Shown here one piece after another: positions 1 to 17,698 of a stretch of 64,000 nt of DNA. Below the pieces are notes generated by a model. That model had not been told where the DNA came from, ran no database searches, and saw only the letters and a program-made list of their open reading frames with translations. Positions within the stretch are counted from its first letter, which is position 1. Each line of letters begins with the position of its first letter. The stretch comes from Homalodisca vitripennis (taxonomy: Eukaryota; Arthropoda; Insecta; Hemiptera; Cicadellidae), in the NCBI RefSeq assembly GCF_021130785.1, contig NC_060213.1:95410501-95474500 (forward strand). The letters are read 5' to 3'. Made by a program: the position numbers and the translations under genes.

Positions 1-601
1 TATGGAATAAAACGATTTATTATATCTATCTCAGTTGTACTATATCTTCGAAATCGCTTCAGTAGTATAAGAGATGTAGCTCCCAAGTCATATTGGCTTG
101 GAATATAATTTCGACTCCATGATATCTCCAAGTAGAACATTGTAACTAGTAGAAAGTTCTTCATGCTAAGAATAGTGTTGCAAAACCTGTATGTATGTCT
201 GGTTGAAAAAATATGTCCCAACAATATGTATAGGATCTTAAATCTCAGAAATAAATCGAATAGTAAGAGAATTTATCATTATTCTAAATTAACAGTTAGT
301 GACTTTGTTCGGACCACGATAAGTCAATTAGCACATTTGAAAAATATAATTTTATTTATTAATTTACAAACGATTTCTTAGAGCATTTCATGTAATGTAG
401 TTTAGTATATACATTTTTTATTAAAATGCTCTTGCCAATATCCCCATATGTTTTCCTGCCACGTCGGTATACATATAAAGCGGCACTCTGCTGCCTTGGT
501 TTTTCTCTCCACTATCATTTTTATTAACGCCTCTGTTTCTCCTAACAAAATTGCTGTACTTAATTTTTTACATCTCAGGAAATCCCTTTTAGTCATCTTC
601 T

Positions 602-1004
602 CTTATATGTTTCACAGGTTTAGCTGTGCAGGTTTTTCCTCTTCTTCATCAGAAGATTCTTCCAAAGAACTTTGCTTTCTTTACTGAAGTCACCGGTGTG
701 TAAAATAGGGGTTGGCGTTTTTACCTTCAGATTCCGAATTATCTCAAGAGAGTTTTGCTTTTTTGCAGGTTATACAGGTGTTGGTTTATGGTGTAGTAGC
801 AGTTGTTATCTTAGTGATTTTTGAGGTGGTTTATTATATTATCTGTCAGAATAGTCTCGAACCGGTTTTTGTGTTAGCTTTGCAGTTGCTGGCGGCTTGC
901 CTTAGTTCCGACTAGGTTTGAGAGGAAGTTTTAGTCGTTAGAGATTTATTTTCATCACTAGATCCTTGTTCAGAACTTGAAGCTTTCTTGACAGGTGCTG
1001 GTTT
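602..1004 (-). pseudogene. Nopp140-like (nucleolar phosphoprotein) degraded coding relic
   Basis: On the minus strand, short peptide blocks of the kind seen in Nopp140/NOLC1 repeats appear in shifting frames. Near 910-1004 there is KPAPVKKASSSEQGSSDE. Near 640-690 there is TPVTSVKKAK followed in another frame by SSLEESSDEEEEKPA and then TAKPVK. Alternating Lys/Pro/Val-rich and Ser/acidic blocks are the family signature: the protein shuttles between nucleolus and Cajal bodies and its serine tracts are heavily phosphorylated. Stops and frameshifts separate the blocks, so this is not a working gene. It could be a processed pseudogene or a fragment of another low-complexity protein. No start, end or poly(A) tract could be fixed. 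Confidence 0.4.
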
Positions 1005-3089
1005 ATGGTATAAAAAAGAAAACATACAAAAATTTACACTTAAAAGAGTTATAATTATTAAGCAATCCATAAGGTAACCTTATTATAATCTATAACTTAT
1101 ATGTCTGTACAAATTTCCTTACGTATGACGGCATACAATTTGTCTTAATAGAAATATCCGTCTAGTGTCTATAACATGGTCCAACCTACTTAACTTCCTG
1201 GTTGGACCAAATATCATTCACAAAATGAGTATTTTATTAACTGTGTCTTCTATGGTTGTATGAATGTAACAGTGTGAAAATTGTGAATTTTTACATTTCA
1301 ACGTTTTAACTTAACCCCCTCCCTCCTCAAAAATGCTTCATTTAGTGTTTGGGCTTCAAGTTATCGTACATCCCAATAACCAAAGTTTAGTCTTACAATG
1401 TAACCCCATCCATATAGGTGGGTTAATTTCTTCTCATTAGTTAATAGGAGTGATGGGTTTTTGAGAAACCTGATATATCTTAGTTGTTGAGATGTTCCAT
1501 GTTCATTTTAACAACTGCGATTTCACATGTTCTATTGTAGGAAGGGTTTATTCAATTTGAATGACGAATTTAGCTTAATTTCAACTTTCTGTGTATTAAA
1601 TTGCCTGGTGTCTGACACTTTTTCAGACTTGTTATTGGAATCTGGAGTCATGTTACTCTAAAAATAGATACAAATAAAATCGTCGACAAGAAAGCTCAAA
1701 ACGAAGCTTTACATAGTTTCGACATCAAATACACCTACAAATAGGTGAAATGGGAGTCTCATTGTCTCCTCAGATGCACAATAGTGTGCACTACGATGTT
1801 TTGACACGATCTCTAAGCACGGTTGAACATTCGAGTTTTTTTCACATAACGTAGCTATGGTAGGAAGGGTTGATTCAAATAATAATTCACTAAAATTATT
1901 TTACTAGAGAATTTCAAAGTACATGTAATTGTAGGTATATAGCCCTCTTGTACTTCATGGTATAATTTACCAAATTGTTAATAACATTACAAAAAATCTT
2001 TTTATTTTTTTACAAAGTCATAAAATATTATTTAGACAATTGTAAAAATCACTCGTTCAATTAATTAAATAAAAAATCGTAAGCCAGAATGATTAAGAAC
2101 GTGCAATATTACCAACGACTTTATTGATCAAAAAAGCTAGTAACTTAATTACTTTTATTATGTACTAATAATGTTACGTTTTAAAAGGTCTTGCTATAAT
2201 AGCTATTATAGTTTGCAAATCAATACTCACGGACAGAGCTCGCGGGGTTCTATCTTCTTGACAGACAGGCCAATTTTCCAACGGAAATCACCACACTTGT
2301 ACCGGAATTGGGTGTTTAAGTCAGCCACGGATAAAATAAAACGGAGCTTTCATTTATGATTGCCTTATCGTAAAATTGAATATTATAAATATTATTATAA
2401 TTATTGGTAAAAACTGGCTATCTAGCATATCGATTTCATTAAGCAGCGTTATCATTAAAAACTGTAGTTAATTGATGAAATTAAATCTGGTATAAAAAGA
2501 ATTCCTCATTAATACTTTTACAATAGTTTTTAGACCTTGATCACCAATAATTTACTAAGAGTATTATTATTATTACTATCATCATCATCATAGTTTTTTG
2601 ATTAGAAGTTTTTGTAATTTCTGGTAGGTTAATCTACCTAATAGAATCAGTCTGAACTTTCCTAAAATAATAATACAACAATACAATCCCTATACAATAA
2701 TATTCTAAACATTTTGATTGTAATACGTATTTCCTTATGGGCAAGTTATGTAATTGTATCTATTTTATTGATTTGGTTTGTACAATTAAAAACCACTTGA
2801 ACCTTTTCTTGTGAGATCTCTGCTTCTACAAAACGAAGCCGAAAATGATATAATAAAAATGGTTTTTATCTATGTTTAAATGTTCATACACAGTTTTCTT
2901 CCCCGCTTTATATAAATATCCTTATTTTCACTACGTTCTATTTCATGTCCAATTTCCTTCAAGACTAAGAAAAATATTTACAAGATCAATTAGCCCGTTG
3001 TAGCAACATCGTATTATAACGTTTAATAACAATTTCAATATAACTATTATAATATTAACGTGTAACTGCACTGTTGAAAATACAGAAAA
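1005..3089. other. AT-rich non-coding stretch, no gene seen
   Basis: Only short chance open frames without recognisable motifs occur here. No splice-bounded coding segment, RNA gene or clear repeat was found. Confidence 0.5.
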
Positions 3090-3240
3090 TGAATCTACCT
3101 CGTGTTAATAAAATCACGTTATTTATAATTAACTCTTGAATACAAAATAATACAAAGTAATACTCAAGCTATTCAGGGAAGCAGCGGGTGGTAACAGAAC
3201 TTTAAATTGGAAATTTAGCCACGAAATCTACTTTAATCCA
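3090..3240 (+). repeat. Interspersed repeat family C, diverged copy
   Basis: This stretch resembles 57478-57630 and the flanks of the DNA transposon at 53.1 and 55.0 kb. Shared blocks are an AACTCTTGAATA-like segment, a TACTCAAG segment, GGGAAGCAG and AACTTTAAATTGG, in the same order and spacing. The copy is diverged and its ends are approximate. Its class is unknown. Confidence 0.5.
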
Positions 3241-5455
3241 TTAATTAAATATAAATGATGAAATTTTGACGCATTTTTATATTTTTTTGCACACTAACAC
3301 AAGTTCCAACAAACCAGTTTATTGTTGGCGAATTCCTGGAGCTAACTACTGACAACGATGTTTCAATAAAAAATTTGACCACTCTTATCATGTAATGTAA
3401 TGTTATTCTTAATTTTATTAAGTGCGTTATATGCAAAGGAATTCTGGAAAATATAACAGTTTTATGGACATTTGCAATGTATAATGGTACAAAATATATA
3501 ACACAATTGTTTTGAAAAGTTTAAATATAACATCGTCAGATGGGAAGATGATTAGTACATAAAAACATAATGTTTAACAATGGACCAGTAAAAGGGAACA
3601 ACTAAAAAAGAGAAAGAAAATATTAAACATAACGAAAAAAACAACTCAGGCACTGTCACTGCACAGGATGCAATGTTAAAAATTGGCCATAAAACAACTA
3701 AATAGGTAACCTAAAAAGACTTTACCAATCAAACAAACCTCAACCAACAAAATTCGTAAACACACCGTGACATTAAAGTCTAAGGACCAAAAATATTCCC
3801 GGCGGCTGCCTTTACAATTGCCCCTCCAGACCATCTCCTTCCTGTTTCAATTTTAAGATGACTACAGGCCGCGATGCCGCAGGAATTGCCGACTTCTTCT
3901 TAGTGTTTTATCTGAGCTGCTGCGACGTGTGTTAGTACTCTTGTATTCTCGTGCTCGAGACTTCTGCTTGTTCCTTGCATTCTGTACAGTAAAATGAAGT
4001 AGGCTCATTTTCTCTTGTCTAATCTCCAAGATTTTTTCTTTTTAACATTTTCCTTTTTTTCGCTATTTTTTTAGATGCAGTCTATTACTGCATATTCAAT
4101 TTTTATGCACTAATTATAAGTTAAAACGCTAACCACTTAACTACACATGAAAGGTAATTTATTAAGTTTTATTATTTTGAAACACAAACATAACACAAAA
4201 CTTCAATTCAGCACACAATTTGAAATTTAACCTTAAACTTTCTCGTATTCTACTAAAAACATGTGAAAGCTACGAGTAAATCAACCAAACCGTATGTCTT
4301 GTATAACTACAGGAAACGGAACTATATATTGCAGAACACCGCCTTTACACTAACAACGCCTGGCAAAGGCAGGGACGTCCACTGGCACAGGCACCGGCTA
4401 TGTTTGGCCTGAGGCCAGACCCTCGTTTATAATTGACGAGGCCTGTAGAGAGTTTATTGCGTTCATAGCTATTAACATTAATGTTCACAGTCATATTATT
4501 TGTTGTTAATTGTAAGTTTGTTAGGAGGCTCGTATAAGCAGATTTTAATAAAATTGGAAATACAAAATACTACATTAAATTGAATAAAATACATGTATAA
4601 TAAATATTCAAACTTCTTTTGGATTTAAAATACTTCAGGGTGAGCTTTTGTAAGACACACGGAATTAAATAGTTTTCATTCCTCCCTCGAAAGCTTAAAA
4701 ATTAATGATGAAATAAAAAATGATCAGGTATTTATTTCAATATAATCCTTTTATATAGTGGAAAGACAATAATAAGATCGCATAAAATATTTAGCTTTCA
4801 ATTTAAGTCGATTAAATATTTATACAGGGTTGGATCAATATTTTAAACAAAACTACGAGAATACGTCTATATCGGCTAAAATTTTGTAATAATGTATGCC
4901 ACTTTTGCAGGTAAAAGTTTTACTCGAAGGAATTGGACCAACCCATTTAAGCAACATTATTTTGACACTCCGCGGCCAATTGTAGTCCCATACTGTGGCG
5001 CATAGTATGCTCCATATATACAGTACTGTGTTATAATCTAAGATGTAAGAATGTCAGGATCACACATTAAGCTTGTTAAGCAGACTGTAAGAAATAAATC
5101 AGTTATACAGAATTTGGTGGTTTGCAAAAATTAGGGCAAATGAACTATTTGTTTGATTTAGAGTAAGTATAAGTTAGTAATTAGGGAATGTAGAGATATC
5201 AGGATTACTGAGGGTCTCAGAAATGAAACTCTAAATTAGTAAGATTAAGTTACACGATTGTATGCATTATTGTTGTATGTATTGATTTATCAGGTTTAGG
5301 AGGACAGGGAAAGTCTTGGCGATAATGTTCTGTGTTATCAAACACCACTCGTATGTTAGGTGGGAGGTCATCAGACACGTAGTCATCAGAACCTGAATAT
5401 GGCAAGTTTGATCGCAATTGTGGTTAAATGGAATCGTATTTATATTGAGTACAGT

Positions 5456-5458
<3 letters not shown>
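3241..5458. other. AT-rich non-coding stretch
   Basis: No coding region is supported. The segment 3790-4020 is slightly more GC-rich and 4320-4450 holds a modest GC patch, but neither shows a motif. A short ACAGGGTTGG string at 4827 resembles the start of the ACAGGGTGTCC motif at 60611. Confidence 0.4.

Positions 5459-5514
<56 letters not shown>
5459..5514 (+). repeat. (GT)n microsatellite
   Basis: An uninterrupted run of about 28 GT units. Open frames reading Cys-Val repeats across it are artefacts. Confidence 0.97.
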
Positions 5515-5516
<2 letters not shown>

Positions 5517-8500
5517 TCAATTATTGATCCTGTCAGGTATATAAAGACTAGCTCATACGAAGCGGCAGCTTGTACGTTGCTGGAACAAGGAGTTAAATTT
5601 TAAGATCTGGTAGTTGATTAGCTGTAGGAAATATATTTACGCTATACGTAGCAAAATAGTGTATTTAGTTAGGGAGTGGAGTTGTAGGAAGGCAAAAAAT
5701 AAATAATTACTAAAAACATAAGTAATTAAAGATATGGAAGAACAGCTATTTTAATGGTTAATTAGTTTAAAATGAAACAGCCATGGAGGAAATTGTACGA
5801 TATAATTGATCTATTGGTTTGGTAAATACATTGTTTATTGATTAATTTACATTTTGAATTAATTGCTTACTTTAGTACTATGTGTTTAATTAATGCTACT
5901 GCTGAGATGTTAACTCAAGTCCGTGGTTTCCACTTATTTATTGTAACAGCACGTTTCCGTGTATTAAATATTATAATATCTCAGCCCAGCACGCTACTAG
6001 CGCATGGACGAGCACTATGCTCTAACGTGTGCTGCCGCAGGTGTTCTTCAGGGGTATAATTATCTTTACCCAAATATTTTTAACACTATAATAATGGCTT
6101 TTTTCAAATATTTCACTCAATTTTTATTAGGAATGATATGAAGCTGGTTGTACATATCCATTAAGAAGCTGTTAATTTATTGTTTAGATGTTTGATGATA
6201 TTGAAGGGACAATGCCATGGAAATAGTTGTTTAAAGTTTCATATTGTATTTAGAATACCTCTACACATTCATAAAAGTACCGGTTAATAAGATTATTGCA
6301 TACCAGCTTTTCTTCGATTAAAAATTTTTAACCTTTTTTATATTTGCAACCGCTCAATTGCCCAAAATTAGACAATTCACAATTATTTAACTGCCTCTTA
6401 CTTTTTTACTTAGTGAATCGTAAATAATATAAAACGTAAATCCGATAATCTATTTTTATACAACTTAAGGAAAATATATATAAATACGTTAAAATTAAAA
6501 TATAAAATAAAAATTTATTGATCCGTTAATATTTTTATGTTGTATGATTCGTTCCTTTAGTTTATATTATATTATGTGATTTAAGACTTGCATGGGTGTT
6601 ATTAATAAAGATTATATTGAAAAATATACATGAAATATGAAAAACCATGCTAGAATTGTCGTAATTCTATATATCACTTACTAATAAATACCACCGTTTC
6701 TATGCAGATAGATATTTAGAAGATTTGTTAGAAACTGTTAGATCTGTTGTGCTATAATCCATATTCATGCATCCTCAGATAAAGCTGCAGTCACATGCAT
6801 TATTTGAAATTTGCCTTGGCAGCCCTGGTGTGACGACTGTAAATAGGATTACATTCTTCTGATTGATATATATTATCATACTAATATATTACATGCTACG
6901 ATATAATCAATGAAAAATATGAAGTTAACGTTAATCTACTAATCTAACTGTCTAATCCCTACTACTAAATTATGACGTAAACAGCTAATCTTTTAAAATA
7001 ATAATGATTACAGGTTTTCAACAATTTACACGAACGGAAAAAATTTCTTACAGGCTAACCTTCTAACTGCAATCTATTAATACATTTTTACAATTCAGAT
7101 ATTGAACTCTACGAACAGATATTGAAAACAACATTTTATTGTGGCTTATCCAGATTAAGAGCCAAAACCGTTTACTTCATCCCCTATGTGCAGCAACAAA
7201 GTATTAGTCTGAACTTCACGGAGTTTATATAAAAGTCGTAGCTTCCTTAGCATGTAAATTCCATCGACCAATCTACTTTTAAACACTTTTCCGAACGACA
7301 AATTTGTTATGTTACAGGGTGGTAAGGTTAAAAAATTTTAAGTTTTTTTACAAGTTTCACATTTACGAGTTTTAAGTGGAATCCTATTAAAACAAATCTA
7401 TATGCACTTTGAATACAGAATTTATTCAATAAAATTACTTCTTCGCATAGTAATTCCCAAAAATTGTTAGACGAGGGTTATTTTGAGGCTTCTTTATCAC
7501 AATACCAGTACACCATTCGCACGTTCTATTTCGGATACTCATAAGAGACTTTGAACATTTTTACAAAAAAAAAACAGCTTCTTTAGCGCAGCGAGTGAAA
7601 GATACAACCAATTATTAATTTAACAACCTTTATTTGTTTGTCTTGATATTACGCACTTCTGCTTCCATTTCACCTTTACTGTATCTCTTATAGTTTCCAA
7701 GATCCCTTCAGTGTGCATAACATTTGGAACACTACTTATACATTATAAGTTAGATTTACATAATATATGTGTAATACATTTATTTTACATTCATTTAACG
7801 GCCAATACAGTGTGAATACTATAGAATATATCAATAACTGCTATGTAAACTTTTATACCTGAAAGTTTCCTGTCGTTGTTTTTGAAACATTACATATTAT
7901 GTCTGCAATAAGGGTAAAATGTTTATAATACAACTCTTTAAAATTAATTGTCCAATGAAAATACAGTATAGTCACACTATTCCGAAAATTGTCCTGTTGA
8001 AAACAGAGTTCGGAAAAAGTGCCGATTTAAAATGTTTTTCATCATTAAATCTCTGATTTTTTACTTTAAAACGTAAATACAGATGAAATTAGTAGAAGAA
8101 AGTATAAATTTAAAAGAAATTTGTGAAAAAACATACATTTATTGTTATACTAAATATACTGTACAAGGACGTTTAACAAAGACATGCTGGTGCTTAGTGT
8201 CTACGTTTGAAGAAAACACTAAACTAATCTATATACACTTAAGAAGTAAAGCCGTAATTTACTACGGCTGAGAGTGATTAAACTGCCCTTCCCTTACGAC
8301 TTTCACTTTTTCAAGATCCAATCAGTACCGATATTTCGATATTATTGATAAATGCGTCTATTAAACATTTCCGTGAATCCAATGTTCTGTCCTAATTAGT
8401 TCTGATTAGCGAGACAATTTAGGACGTCCTTAAAATATGGGACTGATTTTTAAATTTGTGTGGCTAAGAGTGACTTCATTTTGTATAATTAAAATTATTT

Positions 8501-9296
8501 ATGATATGTTAGTTATTTGGTTTTAATACAAGTATTGAAGTTGGTATATTTTTACATAACAATGTTTTTTTTTCTCATAATAATGCAATATACGTCAGTC
8601 ACACGTGCAATAATGAGCAACATGCTTTGTAAAGTTATATATGTTTTATTCACATGCATCATTCTGTAAAACTTTGTAATTTTAAATGTATTACGAAATA
8701 CCAAAAAGACGTATTAGAGCGGTTACGGAGGCCCCGCTAGCCATCATAGAAGTTGTACTATAATAACACTTGGCAGTCTGGCGGTTTGCGCGTTCAGACG
8801 AGCAGGCGCTCCACCGGATTTGGAAATTCAAGAGACCTTTTCAATTAAATCAGTAATAAAAATCAATCATTTTAAAAATTGGCCTTCCAAATTAAACGGC
8901 CAAGATAATGAATTAAAGATCTCCATAACAAGACCAATGTCGAATTGTTTCAAACCGCGCGGGCGGTTGAGAATAAACGTTATGGTGGTAATTTGTAATA
9001 ACGTTTGTTTTATAAATCTAAAATTTTATAATAAAAAAAACAGTTAAAATGTAACTACATTTGTTTAAAATATTTCATAATCGCCTTACTAATTTCCGAG
9101 CTACGAGTCTTGATTATATGACACGATTAAGATTTAGGTTATATTATATTATAGTATATTACACATCATAATATTCAAATATAATTAACTCAAGACTTAC
9201 ATAGATGGTGAGTAAATATTAAAATAATTATTACATAATTTTAGGAATGTTTGGTTTAATAAAATTACGTCACTAATTATACGTTTCACACATAAA
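5515..9296. other. AT-rich non-coding stretch
   Basis: No coding segment is supported. A short GC-richer patch at 8710-8820 is unlike its surroundings but shows no recognisable motif. Confidence 0.4.
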
Positions 9297-9310
9297 CGCG
9301 CGCACGCACG

Positions 9311-9358
<48 letters not shown>
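9297..9358 (+). repeat. (CGCA)n-(CA)n microsatellite
   Basis: A few CGCA units pass into an uninterrupted CA run. Confidence 0.95.
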
Positions 9359-9360
<2 letters not shown>

Positions 9361-10179
9361 CACAGTATATGTAGTTGTTTGATATTTATTTAATAAATAT
9401 TTAAAATTTATTTTATGAATTTGATTAATTATAATATAATACAGAGGTTATTATTTTACTATAGTAAAACTATTCAGAATTATTATATAACGTCTAAAGT
9501 CCATTATTAAAGTTCAGCGTTCCAATTCATCCACACTCCAAGGCCATTAAAGCCTATGTAGGATCTTTTTTCCTTTAATGATTCCATATTTCTTTAAATA
9601 TGTAGGTGGGAAAATAAATCTTAAATATTTTCCTATTTTAGATTTTTTTTCTATATTTTATTGCACAGATGTTTTATTGAGGTATGAGATGTCTTTTATG
9701 TTAATTATTATATTTTAACTGGTCGGAAGAATTATTTAATTCTTCAGTAGTGAAATGATCTATATATATTTGCTCATGTATTTAATGAGAGCTTCTTTAT
9801 TACTGGTGCATGTATTCTTTGGAATAAATCACAATTAAATTCAGAACCACAACTGGCCATTACTTCTGGATATAGCACTTTCCCTTATGATCCTTGTATA
9901 AATAAAATACTACTAGTACATAAGTTCTTATATAGGATGTTATACTGTACTACTATTTATTACTCTTAATACTACATTGAACAATGTCTCCTTATTGTAT
10001 TAGGGTTGCTATCAAATTCTTAAGTAGTAATTTAAAATAGATGATTTTTTAAATCCTCGCATACAGAGAGAAGCTTATAACAGATAACTAATCTAATACA
10101 CACACGCTGCTGTGAAAGTACAATTCAGGAAACTGCTCGTGATAAAGTTGTAGCGCAGAGTAGGCTAATAGTTTAGAAC
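9359..10179. other. Region downstream of the gustatory receptor gene
   Basis: This AT-rich DNA lies just past the receptor stop codon on the minus strand and probably includes its 3' untranslated region. No other gene is seen. Confidence 0.4.
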
Positions 10180-14303
<4,124 letters not shown>

Positions 14304-14730
14304 TTCTAACGGTTTTATATTCCATGGATATCAGCGTATTTTAAGAACCTCGAGAATTGTAAGTCACTACTATGAGCAATTGTTGCTACAACACAAAACA
14401 AGTGGTTAAACGCTCTTTGTTCTGTAAACAAGTTAAGAACATAGAAGTAAACATCATCGCCTTATTATAGCCATTATAATATCCATATAATCCATATAAT
14501 AACCATAGATATAATATTTTAGGATAAATAGTATAAAAGTTCGACATTATATCATTGACATTCATTTCATATTCATTAAATGACTAAAGATTATATTCTG
14601 AATATTTAAAACTGCTGATATCAAATTGGCTCTTTATCGTTGTTTTAGAGGAGAATTGTGAATTTATGCTAAAATATGTCATAATGGTGCAGGAAATGAA
14701 TTTAAATATGTAATAATATTTCCTCAGTCC
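14304..14730. other. Upstream region of the receptor gene
   Basis: AT-rich DNA immediately 5' of the receptor Met on the minus strand. The promoter presumably lies here or beyond. I see no firm TATA box or initiator and no other gene. Confidence 0.35.
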
Positions 14731-14735
14731 AGCTC

Positions 14736-14810
14736 TAGTAGCCGAGAGGATAAGACACTCCGGTATCGCTCCGTTCGAGGTCGCGCGCATCGTGCAGAAT
14801 ACTTCCTGAT
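14736..14810 (+). repeat. tRNA-like segment with pol III box motifs, SINE or element head
   Basis: TAGCCGAGAGG matches the A-box consensus, and CGTTCGAGGTC about 30 bp downstream resembles a B-box. The segment directly precedes the non-LTR element that starts near 14835. It could be a SINE head or the 5' end of that element. No full cloverleaf forms convincingly. Confidence 0.4.
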
Positions 14811-14860
14811 CTAGCACTAAATTTAATAGTTATTTTGTACTTTTTGGATTAATTTCAAGT

Positions 14861-15070
14861 ATGACAATCTGTGTCGTCTGCAAGGTTGAGTGCGTTGACG
14901 GTAGCGATGTGAAATGTGTTGGTGGCTGTGGTCGTACGGTGCATGGAAGCTTCGTGAAGAGTGACGGACAGAAGCAGTTACGGTCGAAAAAGACCGGAAA
15001 TGTTCTGAGTGTAAGAATACGTCCGGAAACAGCAACTTATAATCCACACCTGTGTCGACAACTGCAATAA
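14861..15070 (+). pseudogene. LINE ORF1 N-terminus, PHD-like zinc finger
   Basis: Starting with MTICVVCKVEC, this piece has Cys-x2-Cys, then CVGGCGRTVHG with further Cys and His. This matches the treble-clef PHD-type fingers at the start of ORF1 in several insect non-LTR clades, thought to bind nucleic acid or protein in the ribonucleoprotein particle. The frame breaks after about 70 residues. Confidence 0.6.
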
Positions 15071-15289
15071 CAAAGGATTTTTTGCTAGTGAATTGGAAAG
15101 TTTTAAAATATAAATATTTGAAGAGTTCAAATTGTTTAGAAATAAGATGCTTGAACTCTCTAAATCAACTCAGTTTGTATCAGATAAACTCGATGCAACT
15201 AACCCGCTTATGGAAGAGCTTAGAACTCATTTTGTTGAGCTGAAGAAAGAAAATGCAGAACTGCGACTAAAAATGAAATTCTAAGTCAA

Positions 15290-15640
15290 AAGGCGTCAGA
15301 GTCAAAATAGCGACGTTGCTGCCGTACACCGCGTCCCGTCCTACAAGAAGGATAGGGAACCCTCACTTATAGTACAGTTCTACAACCGCGCTGTCCGAGA
15401 CATCTGGATTTCTAAATACAGAACTATAAAGAATCTGTCAGCCCAGAAGATCAACAAGGAGTTTCCTGCCCGCAGTCTTTATAAAATGATCACCTATCCC
15501 CGGAGAACAAGCAGAAGTGTCGGGACATCGGTTACACTTTCGCCTGGGGTGGTAATGGCAAGTTCTTCGTCAGGAAGGGGGAATGAGACAGGATACAGCG
15601 GATCGACTCCTACGCTGACATCGAGAAGGTGAAGTAATGT
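15290..15640 (+). pseudogene. LINE ORF1 C-terminal domain
   Basis: Two overlapping frames carry a conserved ORF1 C-terminal segment. VHRVPSYKKDREPSLIVQF and FYNRAVRDIWISKYR lie in one. The SPENKQKCRD block and FAWGGNGKFFVRKGE lie in another after a frameshift near 15490. This domain is common in CR1/Jockey-group ORF1 proteins that package element RNA. It is nonfunctional here. Confidence 0.65.
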
Positions 15641-15949
15641 TGCCGGACATTTAAAGTAAAAAAGTACATATATTTGCATAATTAGTATACATTTATGATA
15701 GTATTTGATAGAGAAATATAGTAAATTGTTTTTGTTTACTTATTATGTTTTTTATTTATTGAATGTTATACATTTATTGTAGTTTAGTTTAGTTATCTAT
15801 TTATGTTCGTTACAGTATTTATTGCCTGTTATTGCTTTATATATACATATATTTTAATATGTTGTTTAATATATTTAGTTTAGTTTTTAGATGGCTAATA
15901 TGGATCCAATCTTAGACAAACAATGATCCTAGCAATTTAGTCAGCTTTT

Positions 15950-17188
15950 TTAGTGATCAAAGTTGCCAAATTAATTCCATTAATACAAATATAAGGAGTT
16001 TGAGGAAAAACTTTAACTCATTTCTTCTAGAATTATACTTGATAAAAATAGTAAAATACATTTCATTATTCTTAGTGAAATTTGGATTAATAGTGACGAA
16101 ATTCATTCATACGAATTCCCTGGTTACAATGTGTTCTATTGTTGCAATGATACATACAGAGCTGGAGGAATTGTTTTCTATGTAACCGAAAATATAAATG
16201 TTTCGCAACTTGAAATAAATTTCAATAGTGTAGACTCGGTGTTGGTTACTGTAACAATAAATGATTTATATTTGAATTTGTTCTGCATTTACAGACTTCA
16301 TAATTATTCTGAAAAAAACTTTTTGGATGAATTAAGCAATTTTTTACCTCAACTATTGCATTATAAATTAATTATAATTATATCAATATTCTTGAGCATA
16401 AAAAAATTACTCAGCATTACTTAAGCCTTCTTAGTAGTCACGGTTTTACGCAGTTTATTAATAAACCAATCCGAATTACAGAAATATCCAAAACTTGCAT
16501 CGACCACATTTTTATAAGGCGTAGACTACTGAACATATTTCAAAGTGGGGTTCTGGACACAGGTTTATCAGACCACTGCTTACTAGGTTTGAAAATGGAT
16601 CAGTATTGTAAATTAAAAACACCTGAGATCTATAAGAGCGCTTTTTTATGGTTATGTATTGTTAAATCGCAAATTGCAAAATGCAGACTGGAATTGTTGT
16701 TGTAGTTTTAACACTTGTTTTAATATGTTTCATGGTATTTTAAGCGAAACTGATGGTAGTTGTAAGATTAGGGCTAGTGTAAAAACTCAGTTAGACAAAG
16801 AAAGGACATAAGTCCTTGGATTAATAATAAACTATTAAATAAATTTAAAAGAAGAAAACAACTTTATAAAATTTACAATAAAAGGCTTTATGATCGTTTG
16901 CTTAAAAACTATTTTCAGAAGTATTGTATTGAATTAGCTAATGAAATAGATAACGCTAAAAATCGATATTACGCTAAACAAATTGAAAACTATAATGGCG
17001 ATATTGCAAGACAGTGGAAAGTAATAAACCAGTTAAGTGGTGACCATGTGAAAGTAGGTGTTAGTGAAATAGAATTAGATAACGGGCTAACTATTTCAGA
17101 CGCACAAACAGTTGCAGAAGAGATAAACAAATACTTATCTCGGTACATTCCTGTGTTGAACTTCACGACAGTGCAGTCCCTATTTTAA
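15950..17188 (+). pseudogene. LINE ORF2 endonuclease and linker relic
   Basis: Fragments in several frames match an apurinic-type endonuclease: LSEIWINSDEIHSYEFPGYN, then YRAGGIVFYVTENIN, then near 16420-16590 HGFTQFINKPIRI, CIDHIFIR and TGLSDHC, the last being the conserved SDH motif. Residues encoded at 16898-17188 (QWKVINQLSG onward) match the linker before the RT domain. The RT palm itself is absent. Confidence 0.75.
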
Positions 17189-17334
17189 ATTTAGAGCAAA
17201 GTTGTAATTCTTTTATACTATGCCAACAATCCCCCACGAAATTTTAAATATAATAAATAATATACCTTTTTTTAAGAATAATTTCACAGAAACGTAAGCG
17301 TAAAGTTCTTTTCCCTTTACTGTCAGCTAAGAGT

Positions 17335-17698
17335 ATTACCTTTGCAACATCTTTTTGAGTTTAAGGTGGTAAGGCTCTTCTATTTAAGAAGTGGTAATAC
17401 AGGCACAATCCATTTAATCTATAGAACTAGAAACTTAGTACAACACTTTTTTAGAACGCCTAAAGTGAAGAAATCGTTGTTTAGACATTCTTTTAAATAT
17501 GTTGGGCCGAAATACTTTAATCAACTGCCTTCTGAAGTTAAAGACTGTAGCACAGTAAAATTGTTTAGTATTAAGTTGAAAAAATGGTTATTTGAAAATA
17601 GTAATATCAGTTTCTTAAAAAATACACTTATAATTATTTATTGTTTGTCAGCTTATTTATTGGTTTCTCGTCGATATATTTATTTTGTTAAGCTGTAG
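17335..17698 (+). pseudogene. LINE ORF2 C-terminal tail
   Basis: The open frame at 17342-17698 includes RTRNLVQHFFRTPKVKKS and then YVGPKYFNQLPSEVKD and a FSIKLKKWL block. This is the standard C-terminal end of CR1/Jockey-group ORF2. The absence of RT motifs between the linker and this tail marks a deletion of several hundred codons. Confidence 0.75.

Noticed and set aside
163..381. 72-codon frame near the left edge
   Set aside because: It has no domain and no splice context, in AT-rich DNA where such frames arise by chance.
5418..5603. Open frame with a Cys-Val repeat
   Set aside because: It crosses the (GT)n microsatellite and has no other signal.
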